Shown here in pieces: positions 9,348 to 18,240 of a stretch of DNA of 60,855 nt. The position numbers and the translations under genes were made by a program. This stretch comes from Parafrankia sp. EUN1f (lineage in GTDB: Bacteria; Actinomycetota; Actinomycetes; Frankiales; Frankiaceae). Under the pieces are notes generated by a model. The model did not search any database. It was given only the letters and a program-made list of their open reading frames with translations, and was not told the DNA's origin. The stretch spans positions 1 to 60,855 of the forward strand of contig NZ_ADGX01000047.1 of the NCBI RefSeq assembly GCF_000177675.1. The letters are read 5' to 3'. The stretch's first letter is position 1; the number at the start of each line of letters is the position of its first letter.

Positions 9348-9903
9348 CTCCTTTACCCCTTTTCCGAGCGGCGGCCTGTTGCCGGTGGGCTCTGGGGGAC
9401 GAGGAAACTGGGTGGCGAGATGCGCGGCAAGTTCGCACAACCAGCTGACCGAGAAAACTTCGGGTCGGTCGCGGCGGGTGCCTGTGTCGCGGAAGGCCGG
9501 CGCAACCGGAGCGCTCGATGATCGGCGTCGGCGCAACTGTCGCAGCTGGTCGGATCGAGACGGTGCCGTGCTGACGACGGGCGTCGTGGTGGCGGCGGTG
9601 CCGATGCTGGACCGGCCGGTGCTGGCCGGTCCAGGGTGAGGGCCCAGGTCGTGTCGGCGGTGTCGCAGTCCCGGTGGGTTTGTCGTGGGTTCGTCGGTTC
9701 GCTGTGCCGTGGGTGCCGCCGAACCACGGCCGAAGAACGTTCTCGTGCTCCGCATCGTGATTGTGTCGATCCTGGAACTCCGCTCCCTGCTCGGGGAGCG
9801 GCGTTCCTTGGCGCGGCTGATCCACCCTGATCGAATGAGTGATCTTTTTCATCTCACGGTACGACCGAGGACGCCGCTGGTCCGAGTCGACGATGGAGAA
9901 GGA
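9348..9903. other. Intergenic region without recognised gene
   Basis: A 556-base stretch between two minus-strand genes. Several open frames exist on both strands but are Arg/Pro/Thr-rich and resemble shadows of GC-rich DNA. The inverted repeat at 9607-9634 is the only structure I can define. Confidence 0.3.
9607..9634. repeat. 11-bp inverted repeat with 6-base loop
   Basis: CTGGACCGGCC and its exact complement GGCCGGTCCAG flank GGTGCT. The hairpin sits 270 bases beyond the end of the minus-strand serine hydrolase gene. There is no T-run, so it is at most a rho-independent-like stem of the actinobacterial type. Confidence 0.45.
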
Positions 9904-11094
9904 TCAGCCGACAAGTGCTTCGGTCACGACCCGGGCCGCTTCCGCGGTGCCGAATGTCGGCGGTACTGGTCGGGCCTCGGGAGTCCCCAGGCGCACCACG
10001 ACTGTTCCCGACCCGGGATCGATCTGCAGGATCTGGTTTCCGAGCCCGATTGCCCAGAACATGTCCGCAGGGGCGCCCGGCACGAGACGCCCGTTCTTCT
10101 TTGTCGTATCGGCTGCGGCGGAAATGTCGGAAGCCGCGAGCGGCTGGGCGAGAACACCTTCGCGATTGAGCCACCAAAGATATCCGTAGGCTGCGTTCAT
10201 CTCTGTCGAAGAGGTCCCGGTGGCCGCGTCGACCCAGTCGCCGGAGACAATCTGATCGCCGTTCCAGCTTCCATGCGCCAACATCAGATATCCCAGCCGG
10301 GCGATGTCACGGCAGGTCGACTGCAGCCCCATGAAGGTCAGGGTGTTGCCGGCCGTGTCGGTCGTCATCCGGCTGTCGTCCATGCCGAGCGGCTCGAAGA
10401 GCCGCTCACGGGCGAAGTCGGTCACCTCCTCACCGGTGGCTGTGCGCAGCACCTCCTCGAGCGTCTGGACGGCCGAGTTGTTGTAGGCCCAGACCTGCCC
10501 GGGCTCCTTCTCCTGCGGCAGCGCCACGGCGAACGCGGTCTTGTCCGGGGCTCGGATCAGGTCCTCGTAGTCGATCTTCAGGCTCCACTGCCGGCCCGAG
10601 TCGTTGCTGACCAGGTCACGGATGGTCACGGCTTCGGACTCCGTGCCCTTCCACTGGGGGATCCAGGTGGCGGCGGCGTCGTCCAGCCGCAGGTCACCGT
10701 CGTCCTGGGCGATGCCGACCAGTGTGGAGGTGAGCGATTTGGTCACGGAATACACCGCGCTGGCAGTGCTCGGCGTGCTGCCCCGGAAGTACCATTCGCC
10801 GGCGATTTTCCCGTTTCGGGATACCAGTAAACAGGTTGACTTGCCCCGCTCCGCGGTGCCGGCGATCTCGTTGAGCTTTGCCGGGTCGAGACCGACCTCG
10901 GCCGGATCCACCGTCTCCCAGGTATCGCCGGGAACGGCGACCCGCGTCGTCGGCGGGGCCGCGGCCGCCGTCGACGTACCCGGGTCGGTGGCTGTGCGAC
11001 CGTCGGATGACCCGTCACTGGTACAGCTCGCAGCCAGGACCGCCACGCACGCGGCCGTCGCAATACCGATGGCAGGGCGGAAAGGACGTCGCAT
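9904..11094 (-). CDS. Secreted serine hydrolase (class C beta-lactamase-like), lipoprotein
   Basis: A 396-residue protein with a lipoprotein signal peptide: basic start MRRPFRP, hydrophobic core and lipobox LAASC near residue 24, then a Ser/Thr/Ala-rich linker. The catalytic domain has the S-x-x-K motif in VYSVTKSLT, where Ser is the nucleophile, and the Y-x-N motif as YNN, typical of the serine beta-lactamase/DD-peptidase/6-aminohexanoate-dimer hydrolase superfamily. LQSTCRDIARLGYLML and GYLWW are usual for the NylB-like/esterase branch. Probably anchored outside the cytoplasmic membrane; substrate cannot be inferred. Start ATG 11094 gives a complete signal peptide. Confidence 0.88.
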   Translation of the reverse strand: MRRPFRPAIGIATAACVAVLAASCTSDGSSDGRTATDPGTSTAAAAPPTTRVAVPGDTWETVDPAEVGLDPAKLNEIAGTAERGKSTCLLVSRNGKIAGEWYFRGSTPSTASAVYSVTKSLTSTLVGIAQDDGDLRLDDAAATWIPQWKGTESEAVTIRDLVSNDSGRQWSLKIDYEDLIRAPDKTAFAVALPQEKEPGQVWAYNNSAVQTLEEVLRTATGEEVTDFARERLFEPLGMDDSRMTTDTAGNTLTFMGLQSTCRDIARLGYLMLAHGSWNGDQIVSGDWVDAATGTSSTEMNAAYGYLWWLNREGVLAQPLAASDISAAADTTKKNGRLVPGAPADMFWAIGLGNQILQIDPGSGTVVVRLGTPEARPVPPTFGTAEAARVVTEALVG

Positions 11095-11298
11095 CGCTGA
11101 ACCTCGCTCGGGCCGAAAGCTACGGATCGCGGGGTGCGACCGTATACGTCCCGATGCGGAGTGAAAACCCGGAATCCGGATCGCGGGTCCGGATTCCGGC
11201 CGATGTGATGGGTTCGTCGCGCGGTCGGAGGCGTCAGGCGGACGCCGCCGACCGGTGCGACCGACGCGACGGACGCGACGGAGCGGTGTCGCGTCGGA

Positions 11299-11442
11299 TC
11301 AGCAGTGGCTCCGGTGCTTGCCGGGCGGATACGGGCAGGGCTCTCCCGGCTGGCAGCCGGCCGCGGTGGTGAGCAGCGCGAGTGATCCGGCGGCGAGGAT
11401 CGCCAGAACGGTTCTGCGTAGGTTGCGGACGGAGCGCTTCAT
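11299..11442 (-). CDS. 47-residue lipoprotein-like secreted peptide
   Basis: A short gene with a GAGAGAGGC ribosome-binding site about eight bases before ATG 11442. The product begins with a positively charged stretch (MKRSVRNLRR), continues with a hydrophobic core (TVLAILAAGSLALL) and reaches TTAAGC, a lipobox-like cleavage site at Cys30. The mature part is only 17 residues, proline- and cysteine-rich with a His-containing tail (PPGKHRSHC). This is a well-formed export signal with a tiny cargo, so it is probably real although short. It lies upstream of, and on the same strand as, the serine hydrolase, about 200 bases apart. No family recognised; a metal-binding or structural role would be a guess. 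Confidence 0.6.
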   Translation of the reverse strand: MKRSVRNLRRTVLAILAAGSLALLTTAAGCQPGEPCPYPPGKHRSHC

Positions 11443-11905
11443 GGGCGACGCCTCTCTCATGCCAGCCCCGATCCGGTATTTCCTACCGGCTCCGCGGTGT
11501 GAGCGCGCCGCGCCGCGCTGCCAGGTTCCATAGCAGCCACGGAGGGTGCCATTTCGAGCACTTCGTGTGGATGTCCCCTGGGTGGCCGTCGCTGGAAGCG
11601 GATGTCACCTGGGTGGCCGCCGGGCCATCCTGGATTGTGATGATCGGCGGATGCAGGTCGGCTGCGGGTGGGTATCCGTGATAATGGGTGTGTCCAGGTT
11701 GGTGGAATTCGGGCAATCAGGTCAGGTACTTGCGGGTTCCTCCCAAGGTGGCGGATCCGGCCGCGATGGCGGCCGGTTCTGATGGACGATGCGAAGGTGC
11801 GCACCTGCAACCGGGGGTGCACGGCCCGCGATGTCCGGGCGTCGCGGGCTGTGGGGAGTTCAGCGGGTCAGGACGGACTGGGGGCCGTCGAAGGAGGAAA
11901 GGTCG
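11443..11905. other. Intergenic region with IS-end-like direct repeats
   Basis: A 463-base stretch between divergent genes. Two 20-base copies of GGATGTCMCCTGGGTGGCCG (one mismatch) start at 11569 and 11600, a 31-base period. Spaced subterminal repeats of this kind are found at the ends of IS21-type elements, but no istA/istB-like sequence is here, so at most one relic end remains. The region must also contain the promoter of the membrane protein gene at 11906. Confidence 0.35.
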
Positions 11906-12373
11906 ATGGTCAACATGAACCCAGGTGACGGCGCTTGGCAGGGAGAGCGCTTCGCGCAGGCCCGCCGGTTCGCCGGGCAGGCCCGGCAGGACCGCACGAC
12001 CGGTTGGTACATCCCGCTGGCGATCACGGTGGTCGGAGCAGGTTCGTCGTTCGACGCGTTCGGGCGGGGTCTCGGCTTCCTGTACGGGTGGGGCCTGGCG
12101 ATCGCGTTCGTCGCGCTGACCTGGTCCACCATCAGGGCGATTCCGATCATGATTGATGATCTCAACGTGGCGCGGGAGAGCTGGCCGCGCAAGATCACCA
12201 CCCTTCTCAACACTCCGGTACGCAGCCGCGGGATCTTCCTGCTTGCGGCCGCGCTACCGATCTTCGTCGCGTTGGTGAAGACGGTGGGCTTCTACACGTT
12301 CGGCGGTCTGCTGATCGTCGGTGTGGTCCTGGCAGTGGCTCTTGGAGTCTCCTGGTTCCTCGAGCGTCGCTGA
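11906..12373 (+). CDS. Small integral membrane protein of unknown function
   Basis: A 155-residue protein with a hydrophilic N-terminus (about 40 residues, FAQARRFAGQARQDR) followed by roughly four membrane segments: YIPLAITVVGAGSSFDAFG, LYGWGLAIAFVALTW, FLLAAALPIFVALV and LLIVGVVLAVALGVSWFL. The ATG at 11906 is fixed by an excellent GGAGGAAA ribosome-binding site seven bases upstream; in-frame sequence before it is not protein-like. No catalytic motif is visible and I do not recognise the family. It stands alone, with about 300 bases before the ABC transporter pair. Confidence 0.75.
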   Translation: MVNMNPGDGAWQGERFAQARRFAGQARQDRTTGWYIPLAITVVGAGSSFDAFGRGLGFLYGWGLAIAFVALTWSTIRAIPIMIDDLNVARESWPRKITTLLNTPVRSRGIFLLAAALPIFVALVKTVGFYTFGGLLIVGVVLAVALGVSWFLERR

Positions 12374-12680
12374 CGTCGCGATCTGATCGGCCCCGGTCCC
12401 GGGCAGCCGACGCCTCCCGTTGCCGGAGGCGGGGCTGCTCGGGCCGGGGCCGACTCATTTCCTGATCCGTCCGGAACCTGCCGGCCGCCAGCCGTCGGCC
12501 GGGTCCGCCGAGCGGGCCGACTCCGGCCGGTTGAGGTCGCCACGTCGCCGTGGCCGCGAAAACGGTCGTACTCTCCGTATCGGTCGAACTCACGGATCCG
12601 ATCGACCTGCGCGTACCGGTCGTACAGTTCCAGTTGGCTGCGGTGGCCGCCGACCGGGACTATTCGCCGACGGAGATCAC
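12374..12680. other. Intergenic region upstream of ABC exporter genes
   Basis: A 307-base gap; the frame of the first ABC gene is open through it but codes an Arg/Gly-rich, non-conserved sequence. No operator-like palindrome or RNA structure was recognised. Confidence 0.3.
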
Positions 12681-14417
12681 ATGCTTGTCAGACTTCTGCG
12701 GAGTCATCTCGCCCCCTACCGACGGTTGGTGTCCCTGCTGGTGGCGCTGCAGTTCACGGCCACGCTGGCCATGCTCTACCTGCCGACGCTGAACGCGGAC
12801 ATCATCGACAACGGGGTCGTCCCGGGCGATACCGGCTACATCTTCCGCCTCGGCGGGCTGATGCTCGGGGTGACGCTGGTGCAGGCCGCCTGCTCGGCCG
12901 CCGCGGTCCTGTTCGGCGCGCGCACCGCCATGGGCATCGGCCGCGATCTTCGTGCCTCCGTGTTCGCCCGGGTCCAGTCCTTCTCGGCGCGCGAGGTCGG
13001 GCGGTTCGGGGCGCCGTCGCTCATCACCCGGGCGACGAACGACGTCCAGCAGGTCCAGATGGTCGTGCTGATGGCGTTCACCATGATGATCTCAGCGCCG
13101 ATCATGTGCCTGGGCGGGATCGCGCTGGCCGTGCACCAGGACGCCAAGCTCTCGCTGCTCCTTGTCGTGATCGTGCCGATGCTGACGGCGACGGTCGTCC
13201 TGATCGTCCGGCGTATGGCGCCGCTCGGCCGCCGTATGCAGGACCGCCTCGACGAGGTGAACCGGATCCTGCGCGAGCAGATCACCGGTCTGCGGGTGAT
13301 CCGGGCCTTCGTGCGGGACGGGCACGAGAAGCAGCGTTTCGCCACCGCCAACACCGAGCTCACGGACGTCTCGCTGCGCATCGGGCGCCTCATGGCGCTG
13401 ATGTTCCCGCTGGTCATGGCGGTGGTGAACATCTCCAGCATCGCGGTGATCTGGTTCGGCGCGCACCGCATCGCCAGCGGCGGCATGGAGGTCGGCGCAC
13501 TGACCGCGTTCCTCAGCTATCTGATGCAGATCCTGATGGCGGTGATGATGGCGACCTTCATGTTCGCGATGCTCCCGCGGGCCGAGGTGTGCGCGGAGCG
13601 CATCCAGGAAGTCCTGGACACGGAGTCCACGCTCGCCCCGCCCGTGCAGCCCGTGCGGGAGCTGGCCGGGCATGGTGAGCTGGAACTGCGGGGCGTCGGC
13701 TTCCGCTACCCGGGCGCCGAGGAGCCGGTGCTGCGCGGAGTCAACATCACGGCTCGCCCGGGGCAGACCGTGGCGATCATCGGCAGCACCGGCAGCGGCA
13801 AGTCCACCCTGATCGGCCTCGTCCCCAGGCTGTCGGACGTCTCCGAGGGAGCCGTCCTGATCGACGGTGTGGATGTCCGCGAGCTCGACCCGGCGCTGCT
13901 GGCCCGGGTGGTCGGGCTCGTCCCGCAGAAGCCCTACCTGTTCACCGGCACGATCGCGTCGAACCTGCGTTACGGCAACCCGGAGGCCACCGACGACGAC
14001 CTGTGGTGGGCACTCGACATCGCCCAGGCCCGGGAGTTCGTCACCGCGATGCCGGACGGGCTTGCGACCCGGGTCGCCCAGGGCGGCACCAACGTCTCCG
14101 GCGGCCAGCGCCAGCGCCTCGCGATCGCCCGGGCGCTGGTCCGGCGCCCGGAGATCTACCTGTTCGACGACTCGTTCTCGGCGCTGGACTACGCCACCGA
14201 CGCCCGGCTGCGTGCCGCGCTGGCCCGGGAGACCGCCGACGCCACGAAACTGATCGTCGCCCAGCGGGTGGCGACCATCCGGGACGCCGACCAGATCATC
14301 GTTCTGGAGGACGGTGAGATTGTCGGTACCGGGACCCATCATGAGCTCCTGGCCGAGAACCCGACCTACCAGGAGATCGTCTTCTCACAGCTGACCGAGG
14401 AGGAAGCGGCGGCATGA
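12681..14417 (+). CDS. ABC exporter half-transporter with degenerate ATPase site
   Basis: A 578-residue type IV exporter subunit: six membrane segments (about 1-320) followed by a nucleotide-binding domain. Walker A is GSTGSGKST (near 367) and the signature is NVSGGQRQR. Walker B reads YLFDDSFSALD, so the catalytic Glu is Asp (about residue 497), and the H-loop His is Gln (IVAQRVATI, about 528). Both changes are typical of the degenerate subunit in heterodimeric exporters such as TM287/288 or BmrCD. The next gene, overlapping by ATGA, has canonical residues, so the two products should form one exporter with one active ATP site. Start ATG 12681 begins directly before the first helix (MLVRLLRSHLAPYRR). 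Substrate unknown, likely drugs or lipids. Confidence 0.93.
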   Translation: MLVRLLRSHLAPYRRLVSLLVALQFTATLAMLYLPTLNADIIDNGVVPGDTGYIFRLGGLMLGVTLVQAACSAAAVLFGARTAMGIGRDLRASVFARVQSFSAREVGRFGAPSLITRATNDVQQVQMVVLMAFTMMISAPIMCLGGIALAVHQDAKLSLLLVVIVPMLTATVVLIVRRMAPLGRRMQDRLDEVNRILREQITGLRVIRAFVRDGHEKQRFATANTELTDVSLRIGRLMALMFPLVMAVVNISSIAVIWFGAHRIASGGMEVGALTAFLSYLMQILMAVMMATFMFAMLPRAEVCAERIQEVLDTESTLAPPVQPVRELAGHGELELRGVGFRYPGAEEPVLRGVNITARPGQTVAIIGSTGSGKSTLIGLVPRLSDVSEGAVLIDGVDVRELDPALLARVVGLVPQKPYLFTGTIASNLRYGNPEATDDDLWWALDIAQAREFVTAMPDGLATRVAQGGTNVSGGQRQRLAIARALVRRPEIYLFDDSFSALDYATDARLRAALARETADATKLIVAQRVATIRDADQIIVLEDGEIVGTGTHHELLAENPTYQEIVFSQLTEEEAAA

Positions 14418-16363
14418 CGCGTCCACCGGCGGGTGGCCCCCGCCCGATGGTCGGCCCCGCCCGTTTCATGGGCGGCGGCGGAGAGAAGGCCGGCGACTTC
14501 GCCGCCTCGACCAGGCGGCTGTTCGGGCTGCTGAGCCGCCAGCGGGGCCTGCTGGTGCCCGCGGTCATCCTCGCCGTGATCAGCGTCGGCCTCACCGTCA
14601 CCGGGCCGCGGCTGCTCGGGCACGCCACCGATCTGGTGTTCGCCGGCCTGCTCAGCTCGCGGCTGCCCGCGGGCACGACGAAGGCCGAGGCGATCGCACG
14701 GCTGCGGGCCGAGGGGCACGGTACCCAGGCCGACCTGCTCGCCTCCGTCGATGTGACCCCCGGGAAGGGAATGGACTTCGCGGCGATCGGGCTGGTGCTG
14801 CTGGCCGTGCTGATCGTCTACCTGGTCGCCACGGCCTGCGCCGTCGCGCAGGCCCGCATGGTGAACATGGCCCTGCAGCGGATGCTGAGCGACCTGCGGG
14901 CCGAGGTGCAGGTGAAGATCACGCGGCTGCCGCTGCGGTACTTCGACCGCAGCCAGCGCGGCGAGGTGCTCAGCCGGGTCACCAACGACATCGACAACCT
15001 GGGCCAGACCCTGCAGCAGAGCTTCTCCCAGATCCTCGCCTCGGTGCTGACCATCATCGGCGTGCTCGCGATGATGATCTGGATCTCCCCGCTGCTCGCG
15101 CTGATCGCGGTCGTCACCGTACCGGTGTCGATCTTCGTGACCGCACGGGTCGGCAAGCTCGCCCAGCCGCAGTTCGTGAAGCAGTGGAAGACGACCGGGC
15201 AGCTCAACGGTCACATCGAGGAGATGTACACCGGGCACATGCTGGTTCGGGCGTTCGGGCGGCAGGACGAGGCCGCCGAGATCTTCCGCGAGCACAACGA
15301 GCGGCTCTACGAGGCGAGCTGGCGGGCCCAGTCCATCTCCGGCCTCATGCAGCCGGCGATGATGTTCATCGGCAACCTGAACTACGTGCTGGTGGCGGTG
15401 GTCGGTGGCCTTCGGGTGGCCTCCGGGTCACTGTCCATCGGTGACGTCCAGGCGTTCATCCAGTACTCGCGGCAGTTCAGCCAGCCGCTGACGCAGCTGG
15501 CCAGCATGGCGAACATGGCGCAGTCCGGGGTCGCCTCGGCGGAGCGCGTCTTCGACCTGCTCGACGCCGCCGAGCAGGAGCCCGACCCGCTGGTGCCCGC
15601 CATACCGGAGCAGACCCGCGGCCGGGTCGCGTTCGAGCACGTCTCCTTCCGCTACGAGCCGGACAACCCGCTGATCGACGACCTGTCGCTCGTCGCGGAA
15701 CCGGGCCACACCGTCGCCATCGTCGGCCCGACCGGCGCCGGCAAGACCACCCTCATAAACCTGCTGATGCGGTTCTACGAGGTCACCGGCGGGCGGATCA
15801 CGCTGGACGGCGCCGACATCGCGGGGATGTCCCGGGCCGACCTGCGCTCCTCCATCGGCATGGTCCTGCAGGACACCTGGCTGTTCGGCGGGACGATCGC
15901 GGAGAACATCGCCTACGGCGCCGAGGGCGCCACCCACGAGCAGGTCGTCGAGGCGGCGCGTGCCGCGCACGTCGACCGGTTCGTGCGCACGCTGCCCGAC
16001 GGCTACGACACCGTGCTCGACGACGAGGGCGTCGGCGTCAGCGGCGGCGAGAAGCAGCTCATCACCATCGCCCGCGCCTTCCTCGCCGAGCCGCTGATCC
16101 TCGTCCTGGACGAGGCGACCAGCTCGGTCGACACCCGGACGGAGGTCCTCATCCAGCGGGCCATGTCCCGGCTGCGTCACGGGCGCACCGCCTTCGTCAT
16201 CGCCCACCGGCTGTCCACCATTCGTGACGCCGACACGATCCTCGTCATGGAGAACGGTGCGATCGTCGAGCAGGGCGACCACGCCAGCCTGCTGGCGGCG
16301 GAAGGGGCGTACGCCCGGCTCTACCAGGCCCAGTTCGCGCAGGCCGTCGCGGAGGCCGGGTGA
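14414..16363 (+). CDS. ABC exporter half-transporter, catalytic subunit
   Basis: Partner of the preceding gene, with a 4-base ATGA overlap. 649 residues: a glycine-rich N-terminus, six membrane segments with a long extracytoplasmic insertion after the first (about residues 75-120, TKAEAIARLRAEGHGTQ), and a complete nucleotide-binding domain. Walker A is GPTGAGKTT, the signature GVSGGEKQL, Walker B LILVLDEATSSVD with catalytic Glu, and H-loop IAHRLSTI with His. It therefore supplies the consensus Walker B/H-loop residues of the heterodimer. The insertion after helix 1 also occurs in the longer subunits of other actinobacterial heterodimeric multidrug exporters. Confidence 0.94.
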   Translation: MTRPPAGGPRPMVGPARFMGGGGEKAGDFAASTRRLFGLLSRQRGLLVPAVILAVISVGLTVTGPRLLGHATDLVFAGLLSSRLPAGTTKAEAIARLRAEGHGTQADLLASVDVTPGKGMDFAAIGLVLLAVLIVYLVATACAVAQARMVNMALQRMLSDLRAEVQVKITRLPLRYFDRSQRGEVLSRVTNDIDNLGQTLQQSFSQILASVLTIIGVLAMMIWISPLLALIAVVTVPVSIFVTARVGKLAQPQFVKQWKTTGQLNGHIEEMYTGHMLVRAFGRQDEAAEIFREHNERLYEASWRAQSISGLMQPAMMFIGNLNYVLVAVVGGLRVASGSLSIGDVQAFIQYSRQFSQPLTQLASMANMAQSGVASAERVFDLLDAAEQEPDPLVPAIPEQTRGRVAFEHVSFRYEPDNPLIDDLSLVAEPGHTVAIVGPTGAGKTTLINLLMRFYEVTGGRITLDGADIAGMSRADLRSSIGMVLQDTWLFGGTIAENIAYGAEGATHEQVVEAARAAHVDRFVRTLPDGYDTVLDDEGVGVSGGEKQLITIARAFLAEPLILVLDEATSSVDTRTEVLIQRAMSRLRHGRTAFVIAHRLSTIRDADTILVMENGAIVEQGDHASLLAAEGAYARLYQAQFAQAVAEAG

Positions 16364-16523
16364 TTCCAGCCGCCGCGGACACGGAACACGGGCAGGGAGG
16401 AGGCGGCCAGTAGGCTTGTGGGTGCGGGCCGTCGGCGCTCCCGCGGAGGCGTCGGGCCGTGACGACGTCCGGGTTCCCCCGGGCAGCGAACCTCTCGGAA
16501 CCTCTCGCAAAAGGGTGTTGTGC

Positions 16524-18059
16524 ATGGCGACGGACGAGTTCACAGCCGGTCCCCGTTCCGGGTATCGCACCGACTCGGTGACCGCCGCCGCCGGCGCCGC
16601 CGAGGACGGCGAGGTCGTTCGCCTCGCCGGCCGTGTCGTGCTGTGGCGGCGGATGGGCGGCCTGGTCTTCGGGCACATTCAGGACCGTGCCGGGCGTGTC
16701 CAGGTCTCGCTCTCGCGTGACGAACTGGGCGTCGACACCTTCCAGGAATGGGCCCGCGCCGTCAAGATCGGCGATTTCGTCGGCGTCACCGGGAAGCTTT
16801 ACACCACCCGCCGCGGCGAGCGGACGGTCGGCGCGTCCGAACTCGTCGTGCTGAACCGAACGGTGCGCGCTCTGCCGGACAAGTGGCTGGGCCTGTCGAA
16901 CGTCGAAGCCCGGCTACGGCGCCGCTACCTCGACCTGCTGGTGAACAACGACTCCCGGGAACGGTTCCGCATCCGGGCCCGGACCATCTCCCGCATCCGT
17001 CGCTTCCTCGACGACAACGACTTTCTCGAGGTCGAGACGCCGATGCTGCAGGAGGCCGCCTCCGGAGCCGCCGCCCGGCCGTTCATCACGCATCACAACG
17101 CCCTGGGCGAGGACTTCTACCTGCGCATCTCGCCGGAGACGTTCCTCAAGCGGGTCGTCGTCGGTTCGCTGGACCGTGTGTACGAGCTCGGCCGGAACTT
17201 CCGCAACGAGGGCATGGACCCCTCGCACCTGCAGGAGTTCACGATGCTCGAGTGGTACGCGGCCTACTGGGACTACCGCGACAACATGCGTTTCGTGCGG
17301 GAGATGATCCTCGCCGTTCTCGACGACGTCTTCGGGTCCCGGACGGTCACATACGGCGGGGTGAAGCTCGACTTCGGCGCCGAATGGCCGGAGCTGGACT
17401 ACCGCGCCGAGGTCGCCCGGCACAGCGGCATCGACCTGACGGTCGTTCGTGATCTGCCGACGCTGCGCGCGCGGATCGCCGAGCTCGGCCTCGAGGTCGA
17501 CGATGCGGCCTCCTACGCGGGGCTCGTCGACCTGCTCTACAAGAAGACCGTCCGCCCGCATCTGATCCAGCCGTGTTTCCTGCTGCACCACCCGGCGGAG
17601 CTGGTCCCGCTGGCCCGGCGCAGCGACTCCGATCCGTCCCAGCTGGACATGTTTCAGGTGGTGGTCAACGGCTGGGAGCTGGTGAAGGCCTACTCGGAGC
17701 TGGTCGACCCGGTCGAGCAGCGCCGCCGGCTGGAGGAGCAGGCCGAGCTGCGCGCGGCCGGCGACGACGAGACGATGATGCTCGAAGAGGACTTCATCGA
17801 GGCGATGGAGTACGGCATGCCGCCGATGTCGGGGCTCGGCATCGGCATCGACCGGCTCATCGCTCTTCTCACCGACGCCCCGACGTTGCGAGAGGTGGTC
17901 CTCTTCCCACTGATGCGTGACTCGCGCCGAGGCCGGACGGATCCGACCGCGGCCGGCGCGGATGACTCCGCTGACGGGGATGACTCCGCTGGCTCGGCTG
18001 ACACCGCTGGCTCGGCTGACACCGTGGATGCTGCCGTCGAGGCGGCGGATCCGGTCTAG
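16524..18059 (+). CDS. lysS: Class II lysyl-tRNA synthetase
   Basis: Charges tRNA-Lys with lysine. The 511-residue protein has an OB-fold anticodon-binding domain (about 30-140, with VVLWRRMGGLVFGHIQDRAG) and the class II catalytic core: motif 1 region FLEVETPMLQ, motif 2 RNFRNEGMDPSHLQEFTMLE, and motif 3 GLGIGIDRL. A 35-residue acidic tail after the core contains Asp/Ser/Ala/Gly repeats (DSADGDDSAGSADTAGSADT) and is not part of the enzyme fold. ATG 16524 is taken as start; GTG 16515, three codons upstream, is an alternative. It is not flanked by clpC or pantothenate genes, the common actinobacterial lysS setting, so the genome may hold a second lysine-tRNA ligase. Confidence 0.92.
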   Translation: MATDEFTAGPRSGYRTDSVTAAAGAAEDGEVVRLAGRVVLWRRMGGLVFGHIQDRAGRVQVSLSRDELGVDTFQEWARAVKIGDFVGVTGKLYTTRRGERTVGASELVVLNRTVRALPDKWLGLSNVEARLRRRYLDLLVNNDSRERFRIRARTISRIRRFLDDNDFLEVETPMLQEAASGAAARPFITHHNALGEDFYLRISPETFLKRVVVGSLDRVYELGRNFRNEGMDPSHLQEFTMLEWYAAYWDYRDNMRFVREMILAVLDDVFGSRTVTYGGVKLDFGAEWPELDYRAEVARHSGIDLTVVRDLPTLRARIAELGLEVDDAASYAGLVDLLYKKTVRPHLIQPCFLLHHPAELVPLARRSDSDPSQLDMFQVVVNGWELVKAYSELVDPVEQRRRLEEQAELRAAGDDETMMLEEDFIEAMEYGMPPMSGLGIGIDRLIALLTDAPTLREVVLFPLMRDSRRGRTDPTAAGADDSADGDDSAGSADTAGSADTVDAAVEAADPV

Positions 18060-18240
18060 GCGCGGCCTCGCCGGTGGGCGCCCGGCCCCCGCGGTCCTCA
18101 ACCGACCTCACCACCCCGTTCGTTTGCTGATTCGGCAAAGATTTTTGTCAGCTCCGTGGACGTTCGCGCAGGGTCGCCGGCAGGCGGTTGTCGTCCCTGG
18201 CTGGCACCGCCCTCATCGAGGGATCCGAGGAGCGAGCGGG

